Assembly: GCA_025465145.1 (NCBI GenBank)
Contig: JAODNS010000073.1
Location: forward strand, 1-11,358
Length of the DNA: 11,358 nt
Source: Frankiales bacterium
GTDB taxonomy: Bacteria; Actinomycetota; Actinomycetes; Mycobacteriales; SCTD01
Direction: 5' to 3'
A model generated the notes under the pieces. The model was not told where the DNA came from. It searched no databases and was given only the letters and a program-made list of their open reading frames with translations. The position numbers were made by a program, and so were the translations under genes. The first letter of the stretch is position 1. The number at the start of each line of letters is the position of its first letter. Positions 7,288-11,358 of this stretch are shown here, one piece after another.

Positions 7288-7314
7288 CCCGATGTATCGC
7301 CGCGATACATCGGG
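7288..7314. promoter_or_regulatory. Perfect 27-bp palindrome, probable PadR operator
   Basis: The arms CCCGATGTATCGC (7288-7300) and GCGATACATCGGG (7302-7314) are exact inverted copies around a single central C. The inner part has the ATGT...ACAT halves typical of PadR-family operators, here 11 bp apart, longer than the 8 bp often cited. It is AT-richer than its surroundings and starts about six bases after the inferred transcription start, 25 bp before the padR start codon. Bound repressor would therefore block padR-ino1 transcription. As RNA it could also form a hairpin, but it has no U-run and ends only 11 bases before the ribosome-binding site. Confidence 0.7.
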
Positions 7315-7325
7315 ACGGCAGGACG

Positions 7326-7333
7326 AAGGGGGG
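7326..7333 (+). promoter_or_regulatory. Ribosome-binding site of padR-family gene
   Basis: AAGGGGGG lies five bases before GTG 7339 and supports that start. Confidence 0.6.
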
Positions 7334-7338
7334 CGAAC

Positions 7339-7899
7339 GTGCTCGAGCTCGCCGTCCTCGGCCTGCTGCACGAGTCGCCCCTGCACGGCTACGAGCTGCG
7401 TCAGCGGCTCAAGGCCACGCTCGGCACGTTCCGCGCCTTCTCGTACGGATCGCTCTACCCGACGCTGCGCCGCATGCGCGACTCCGGGTGGATCGCCGAG
7501 GACGAGGGCGACGCGGAGGTCGTGGCGGGTGCGCCGGCCCTCACCGGCCGGCGCGGCAAGGTCGTCTACAAGCTCACCGCGGACGGCAAGGAGAAGCTCC
7601 AGGAGCTCCTCGCCGAGGCCGGACCCTCCTCCTGGGAGGACGAGACCTTCGGCGTGCACTTCGCGTTCTTCAGCCAGACCGACCCCGAGGTGCGCGTGCG
7701 CATCCTCGAGGGCCGCCGGTCCCGGCTCGAGGAGCGGCGCGAAGGCGTCCGCAGCGGGCTCGCCCGCACTCGCGAGCGCCTCGACAACTACACCCTCCAG
7801 CTGCAGGAGCACGGGCTGGAGAGCGTCGAGCGAGAGGTCCGCTGGCTCACCGAGCTGATCGAGACCGAGCGCAACAACAGCAAGCCCGCACGTCCCTGA
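7339..7899 (+). CDS. PadR-family winged-helix transcriptional regulator (Rv0047c-like)
   Basis: The 186-residue protein opens with a PadR winged helix: LAVLGLLHESPLHGYEL at residues 4-20, then the recognition part S35-Y-G-S-L-Y-P-T-L-R-R-M, and the wing ending in VVYKLTADGKEKL (75-86). The C-terminal half (about 95-180) is charged and helical, like the Vir_act_alpha_C dimerisation domain that follows many PadR heads. PadR proteins are dimeric DNA-binding repressors, often released by small ligands; no ligand can be predicted here. The wing is long: residues 54-74, rich in Glu/Asp and Gly/Ala, separate its strands. A perfect palindrome sits directly upstream, implying self-repression. ino1 starts 30 bp after its TGA, so the two are co-transcribed and ino1 is the likely main target. 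As I recall, the same pair is adjacent in mycobacteria. Confidence 0.9.
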   Translation: MLELAVLGLLHESPLHGYELRQRLKATLGTFRAFSYGSLYPTLRRMRDSGWIAEDEGDAEVVAGAPALTGRRGKVVYKLTADGKEKLQELLAEAGPSSWEDETFGVHFAFFSQTDPEVRVRILEGRRSRLEERREGVRSGLARTRERLDNYTLQLQEHGLESVEREVRWLTELIETERNNSKPARP

Positions 7900-7916
7900 C
7901 CCCCTCTCCACACTTC

Positions 7917-7922
7917 AAGGAG
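7917..7922 (+). promoter_or_regulatory. Strong ribosome-binding site of ino1
   Basis: AAGGAG lies seven bases before ATG 7930. It is the closest match to the Shine-Dalgarno consensus among the starts in this window, and this is the only ATG start chosen, which fits a highly translated enzyme. Confidence 0.75.
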
Positions 7923-7929
7923 CACCCGC

Positions 7930-9054
7930 ATGGGTTCCACCCGCACGCCGATCCGCGTGGCCATCGTCGGCGTCGGCAACTGCGCCGCGTCGCTCGTCCA
8001 GGGCGTCGAGTACTACCGCGACGCCGACCCGGCGGGGCGCGTCCCCGGCCTCATGCACGTCACCCTCGGCGGCTACCACGTCCGCGACATCGAGTTCGTC
8101 GCCGCCTTCGACGTGGACGCCAAGAAGGTCGGCCGCGACCTGTCCGAGGCCATCGTCGCCAGCGAGAACAACACCATCAAGATCGCCGACGTCCCGCCGC
8201 TGAACGTCACCGTGCAGCGCGGCCACACCCTCGACGGCCTCGGCAAGTACTACCGCGAGACCATCGACGAGTCCGACGAGCAGCCGGTCGACGTCGTCAA
8301 GGCGCTCCGTGACGCCGAGGTCGACGTCCTCATCTGCTACCTGCCGGTCGGCTCCGAGGACGCCGCGCGCTTCTACGCGCAGTGCGCCATCGACGCCAAG
8401 GTCGGCTTCGTCAACGCGCTGCCGGTCTTCATCGCCGGCACGCCGGAGTGGGCCGCGAAGTTCGAGGCCGCCGGCGTCCCGATCGTCGGCGACGACATCA
8501 AGAGCCAGGTCGGCGCGACCATCACGCACCGCGTCATGGCGAAGCTGTTCGAGGACCGCGGCGTCATCCTGGACCGCACGTACCAGCTGAACGTCGGCGG
8601 CAACATGGACTTCAAGAACATGCTGGAGCGCGACCGCCTCGAGTCCAAGAAGATCTCCAAGACCCAGGCCGTGACCTCCAACATGGAGCACGACATGGGC
8701 AAGCGGAACGTCCACATCGGCCCGTCCGACTACGTGCAGTGGCTCGACGACCGCAAGTGGGCCTACGTCCGCCTCGAGGGCCGCGCCTTCGGTGACGTCC
8801 CGCTGAACCTCGAGTACAAGCTCGAGGTCTGGGACAGCCCGAACAGCGCCGGCGTCATCATCGACGCGCTGCGCTGCGCGAAGGTCGCCATGGACCGCGG
8901 CCAGGGCGGCGTCTGCCACCCGGCGTCGACGTACTTCATGAAGTCCCCGCCGCAGCAGGTCCGCGACGACATCGCGGGTCCCGCCCTCGAGGCGTGGATC
9001 AACGAGGAGAACCCGGTCGACGTCCTCGCCGAGGAGCTCCCGACCCAGCAGTAG
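7930..9054 (+). CDS. ino1: Inositol-3-phosphate synthase (myo-inositol-1-phosphate synthase)
   Basis: Ino1 converts glucose 6-phosphate to inositol 1-phosphate (1L-myo-inositol 1-phosphate, also numbered 1D-3-phosphate) with NAD bound as a recycled cofactor. This is the first step toward phosphatidylinositol, its mannosides and mycothiol. The 374-residue protein matches the M. tuberculosis enzyme (367 residues) along almost its whole length, as I recall that sequence. Visible marks are the NAD-binding V13-G-V-G-N-C-A-A-S, ENNTIKIADV, the D188-D-I-K191-SQVGATITHR segment with an active-site lysine, LNVGGNMDFKNMLERDRL, and Y-K297-LEVWDSPNSAGVIIDA. The last roughly 15 residues, acidic and ending PTQQ, extend beyond the mycobacterial end. 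ATG 7930 has an AAGGAG site seven bases upstream. The gene is second in the padR-ino1 operon, which is closed by the hairpin at 9068-9106. The enzyme is expected to be a cytosolic tetramer. Confidence 0.97.
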   Translation: MGSTRTPIRVAIVGVGNCAASLVQGVEYYRDADPAGRVPGLMHVTLGGYHVRDIEFVAAFDVDAKKVGRDLSEAIVASENNTIKIADVPPLNVTVQRGHTLDGLGKYYRETIDESDEQPVDVVKALRDAEVDVLICYLPVGSEDAARFYAQCAIDAKVGFVNALPVFIAGTPEWAAKFEAAGVPIVGDDIKSQVGATITHRVMAKLFEDRGVILDRTYQLNVGGNMDFKNMLERDRLESKKISKTQAVTSNMEHDMGKRNVHIGPSDYVQWLDDRKWAYVRLEGRAFGDVPLNLEYKLEVWDSPNSAGVIIDALRCAKVAMDRGQGGVCHPASTYFMKSPPQQVRDDIAGPALEAWINEENPVDVLAEELPTQQ

Positions 9055-9067
9055 TCGACTGCGCCTA

Positions 9068-9106
9068 CGACGGCCCGGTGCCCGCTTCGGCGGCGCCGGG
9101 CCGTCG
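9068..9106 (+). terminator. Strong UUCG-capped hairpin terminator after ino1
   Basis: CGACGGCCCGG (9068-9078) and CCGGGCCGTCG (9096-9106) are perfect complements. The stem extends inward through one G-U pair to 15 bp, then past a bulged C (9083) to GC/GC closing a TTCG loop (9086-9089), the very stable C(UUCG)G tetraloop. It starts 13 bp after the ino1 stop. There is no U-run, which is usual for actinobacterial terminators. Confidence 0.75.
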
Positions 9107-9133
9107 CGCGTCGCGGTTGGCGCGTGCGCGGAT

Positions 9134-9199
9134 GCACCAGGACCTGCCCGGGCGCCGGCCGGCACGCTCAGCACCCGGCCCGGCCGCAGGACCCGGTGC
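9134..9199. repeat. Imperfect long inverted repeat upstream of the MFS gene
   Basis: GCACCAGGACCTGC (9134-9147) and GCAGGACCCGGTGC (9186-9199) pair at 12 of 14 positions around a GC-rich interior. It could be a second termination structure or a chance fold in GC-rich DNA. Nothing else is evident between the terminator and the MFS promoter. Confidence 0.25.
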
Positions 9200-9234
9200 T
9201 CTCGCGCACGCGTCGAGCGGGCGCACGGCGGGCC

Positions 9235-9240
9235 TAGGCT
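9235..9240 (+). promoter_or_regulatory. -10 element of a leaderless MFS transcript
   Basis: TAGGCT fits the actinobacterial TANNNT -10 and ends seven bases before GTG 9248, the classic spacing for leaderless messages. There is no convincing Shine-Dalgarno sequence or strong -35. Confidence 0.55.
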
Positions 9241-9247
9241 GGTGCCG

Positions 9248-10546
9248 GTGACCACCGACCGCCGGGCGCTGCGCGAGGTGGTCGACTCACCCGGCTTCCG
9301 CGGCCTGATGGCAGTCCGCCTGAGCGGCCAGTTCGCGGACGGGCTGTTCCAGGCCGCGCTGTTCTCCGCGGTGTTCTTCAACCCGGAGCGGGCCACTTCC
9401 GCGGGTCAGGCGGCGGCCGCCTTCGCCACGCTGCTGCTTCCGTACAGCGTCGTCGGTCCGTTCGCGGGCGTGTTCCTCGACCGGTGGCGCCGCCAGCGGG
9501 TCCTCGTCAACGCGAACCTGGCCCGCTCCAGCGTCATCGTGGTGTTCGCCGCGCTGCTCATGCTGCAGGGGCCGACGGCGCCGGCGGTCGTCGCCCTCGC
9601 GCTGGTCGTCGTCAGCGCGAACCGCTTCATCCTCTCCGGCCTGTCGGCTGCGCTGCCGCACGTGGTCGAGGCGAAGCGGCTGGTGACGGCCAACAGCGTC
9701 AGCTCGACCCTCGGCGCCGGCGCGGCCGCCGCGGGTGGCGCCGCCGCACTCGGCCTGCGCGCGGTCTTCGGCGACGACGACACCGGCGCGGGCCGCACCA
9801 GCCTCGTCGCCGCCGGGCTGTACGTCGGCTCCGCGCTGCTGGCCCGCCGGCTGGGCCGTGACCAGCTCGGCCCGGACCAGACCGCGCGCGGCTCGCTCGC
9901 CGCCGCGCTGAAGGGCGTGGCGCGCGGGGTGCGCGAGGGAGCCGCGCACGTCCGGGAACGCGGGCAGGCCGGCCGAGGACTGGCCGCCATCGCCGCACAC
10001 CGCTTCTTCTACGGGCTGTCCTTCGTGGCGACGCTGCTGCTCTACACCGAGCAGGGCGCGCTGCACCGCGGCTTCGCCGGCCTCGGCCAGGTCATCGTCG
10101 TGAGCGTGCTCGGGGGCCTGCTCGCCGCCCTCGTCACGCCACGGGTGACCCGCCGCCTCGGCACCCAGCGTTGGATCACGTTCGTGTTCGCGCTCGCGGC
10201 CGTGGTCGAGGTGGCGTTCGGCGCTCCGTACACGCACGGCTTCTTCCTCATCGCCGCGTTCTTCCTCGGCTTCGCCGCGCAGGCGTCGAAGATCTGCGTC
10301 GACACGCTGGTGCAGGAGGCGACCGAGGACGTCTTCCGCGGCCGCGTCTTCTCCTTCTACGACACGCTGTTCAACTTGAGCTTCGTGTCGGCGGCGCTCG
10401 CGTCGGCGTTCCTGCTCCCGCCGGACGGCAAGAGCTACCTCGTCATCGCGATCGTGGCGATCGGGTACGCCGTGACGGCGCTGACCTACGGGATCGCGAG
10501 CGAGCGACGCGCGGCCTTCGAGCCGCCCGAGCCGGTGGTGGTCTAG
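9248..10546 (+). CDS. Major facilitator superfamily (MFS) transporter, substrate unknown
   Basis: This 432-residue membrane protein has the hydrophobicity of about 12 helices, split by a long basic central loop (about residues 195-242). The MFS loop 2-3 motif is present: G70-PFAGVFL-D78-R79-W-R-R-Q-R. A second such loop appears in the C-terminal half as LVTPRVTRRLGTQRW. MFS carriers move small molecules across the inner membrane using ion gradients. The overall look is of an efflux or uncharacterised carrier; its place beside ino1 gives no proof of an inositol link, because a strong terminator separates them. GTG 9248 is preferred over the in-frame GTG 9242 because it lies seven bases after the TAGGCT -10 (leaderless start); the difference is two residues. 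Its TAG stop (10544-10546) shares CTAG with the TAG of the opposing gene. Confidence 0.85.
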   Translation: MTTDRRALREVVDSPGFRGLMAVRLSGQFADGLFQAALFSAVFFNPERATSAGQAAAAFATLLLPYSVVGPFAGVFLDRWRRQRVLVNANLARSSVIVVFAALLMLQGPTAPAVVALALVVVSANRFILSGLSAALPHVVEAKRLVTANSVSSTLGAGAAAAGGAAALGLRAVFGDDDTGAGRTSLVAAGLYVGSALLARRLGRDQLGPDQTARGSLAAALKGVARGVREGAAHVRERGQAGRGLAAIAAHRFFYGLSFVATLLLYTEQGALHRGFAGLGQVIVVSVLGGLLAALVTPRVTRRLGTQRWITFVFALAAVVEVAFGAPYTHGFFLIAAFFLGFAAQASKICVDTLVQEATEDVFRGRVFSFYDTLFNLSFVSAALASAFLLPPDGKSYLVIAIVAIGYAVTALTYGIASERRAAFEPPEPVVV

Positions 10547-11358
10547 CCGATTCCGAGGGTGACACCGCCGACGTCGACCTTCAGCAGCGGGCTGGGGCTG
10601 GCCAGCGGCGCGACCGGCAGGGCGGGCAGCGACGGCAGCGGCGTGGGCAGCAGCGACTGCACCGTGGTGACGACCCGCTCCACCGGGTCGGGCGACGGGG
10701 ACGAAGACGGTCGCGGCGACGGGCTGCGCACCGGGCGCGGCGAGCTGCCGGGGGCGGCGGACGGCCCGGGAGCCGGGCTGGCGTCGGGGGTGCCGCCGAC
10801 CCCGAGCAGGCCGCCGACGTCGATGCTGCCGTTGCCCGGCTCGACGGCCAGGACGGGCTCGCTCGGGGCGAGCAGCGCGTCCAGCGCGCCGCTCACGCGG
10901 GCCGCGTCGGCACCGACCAGCGCGGCGACGACGCCCCAGGAGCCGCCCTCCTCGCGGTAGGTGCGGACGCGTTCGTACCGCGACTGCGCGCTGCCGCCGC
11001 TGCCGACCCCGGCGACGAGCAGGCCGAGCGACCGCTCGCTCGCCGGCTCGCCGGCGACGGCGCCCGGGCTGAAGGAGACGGCCGAGACGACCGCGCTGCT
11101 GGAGGTGGCGTTGGCGTCCAGGGCCTTGGCGAGGGAGTCGAGCGCGAGGTCGCTGGTGACGAGCTCCAGCGCGTACCGCTTCTCCCACCTGTCGCGCGTC
11201 AGGCCGAGCGCGGTGATCTGCCCGGGAGCACCGCCGAACGGGACCTGCACCTGCTTGAGCTGCGGGACGTCGACCTGCGCGCGGCGGCCGGTGGCGCGGA
11301 CGGTGGCGCCGCGGCGGAACGAGGCGACCCGCAGCAGCGGACCGCGCTCGACGCGTGC
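10543..11358 (-). CDS. Unrecognised protein with Pro/Ser-rich segment, 5' end outside window
   Basis: The frame is open from the right edge to TAG at 10543-10545, giving 271 visible residues. An internal GTG at 11248-11250 is possible, but coherent coding (GPLLRVASFRRGATVRATGRR) continues upstream, so the start is probably beyond the window. I do not recognise the family. An N-terminal mixed region contains GLTRDRWEKRYALELVTSD and RYERVRTYREEGGSWGVVAALVG. It is followed by a low-complexity Pro/Ser/Ala stretch about 45 residues long (roughly residues 185-225), then a short hydrophobic C-terminal segment ending GGVTLGIG. Such linkers are common in secreted or wall-associated actinobacterial proteins, so export is plausible, but no signal sequence can be seen. 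Codon use is normal for the window. It converges with the MFS gene, sharing a CTAG stop overlap of 4 bp. Confidence 0.7.
   Translation of the reverse strand, partial: ARVERGPLLRVASFRRGATVRATGRRAQVDVPQLKQVQVPFGGAPGQITALGLTRDRWEKRYALELVTSDLALDSLAKALDANATSSSAVVSAVSFSPGAVAGEPASERSLGLLVAGVGSGGSAQSRYERVRTYREEGGSWGVVAALVGADAARVSGALDALLAPSEPVLAVEPGNGSIDVGGLLGVGGTPDASPAPGPSAAPGSSPRPVRSPSPRPSSSPSPDPVERVVTTVQSLLPTPLPSLPALPVAPLASPSPLLKVDVGGVTLGIG

Noticed and set aside
7150..7911. In-frame upstream extension of the PBP, doubling as antisense to padR
   Set aside because: GTG 7149 has a ribosome-binding site and yields the expected cytoplasmic tail plus anchor. The extension would place a soluble domain before it and covers the regulatory region and padR antisense.
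7915..9396. 493-residue minus-strand frame opposite ino1
   Set aside because: Composed of Asp/Val/Leu/Arg runs as expected from the reverse of strongly biased codons. ino1 on the plus strand is unmistakable.
10533..10570. Weak inverted repeat across the CTAG stop overlap as a bidirectional terminator
   Set aside because: Only about eight pairs including a wobble, with a loop of some 22 bases; within chance expectation for GC-rich sequence.
9287..11188. 633-residue minus-strand frame across the MFS gene
   Set aside because: Shadow frame: Arg/Ala/Gly low complexity, overlapping a clear MFS protein and, in another frame, the coding-like gene at 10543-11358.

Overview
The window is chromosomal DNA from a high-GC actinobacterium (Actinomycetota). 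The evidence is the very high G+C content, strong G/C bias at third codon positions in every gene, frequent GTG starts, and a gene set matching a conserved actinobacterial neighbourhood. In Mycobacterium tuberculosis, as I recall it, ino1 (Rv0046c), a PadR-type regulator (Rv0047c), ponA1 (Rv0050) and a GT87-type membrane protein (Rv0051) lie in the same order. The order or genus cannot be named from this window alone. There is no sign of plasmid, phage, insertion sequence, CRISPR, tRNA or rRNA.

Layout. Positions 2-655 (+) hold the C-terminal part of a polytopic GT87-like membrane protein. Positions 611-1843 (-) encode a PIG-V-like mannosyltransferase and 1886-3517 (+) a large GT-C-like membrane protein with a soluble C-terminal domain. 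Positions 3493-5016 (-) encode a second GT87/DUF2029 glycosyltransferase, 9 bp downstream of a bifunctional class A penicillin-binding protein at 5026-7149 (-). A 189-bp divergent control region (7150-7338) separates the latter from a PadR-family regulator (7339-7899, +). The regulator is followed after 30 bp by inositol-1-phosphate synthase, ino1 (7930-9054, +). A strong UUCG-capped hairpin (9068-9106) closes that operon. An apparently leaderless MFS transporter (9248-10546, +) follows. It converges with an unrecognised protein carrying a Pro/Ser-rich segment (10543-11358, -), which runs off the right edge.

How the genes fit together. The theme is the cell envelope. ponA polymerises and cross-links peptidoglycan. 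The GT-C proteins probably move sugars from polyprenyl-phosphate donors onto envelope glycans, lipids or proteins outside the membrane. Ino1 makes the inositol precursor for phosphatidylinositol, its mannosides and mycothiol. The most informative regulatory signal is a perfect 27-bp palindrome (7288-7314) just downstream of a good -35/-10 pair and upstream of padR. It is best read as the operator by which the PadR protein represses its own padR-ino1 operon. A CRP/GlxR-like site (7215-7230) lies about 60 bp upstream of the inferred transcription start.

No clearly new defence, mobile or biosynthetic system is visible. The points worth follow-up are the PadR-operator-ino1 circuit, the dense GT-C cluster where synteny with mycobacteria appears to break, three convergent gene pairs that overlap at their 3' ends, and the unrecognised protein at the right edge.
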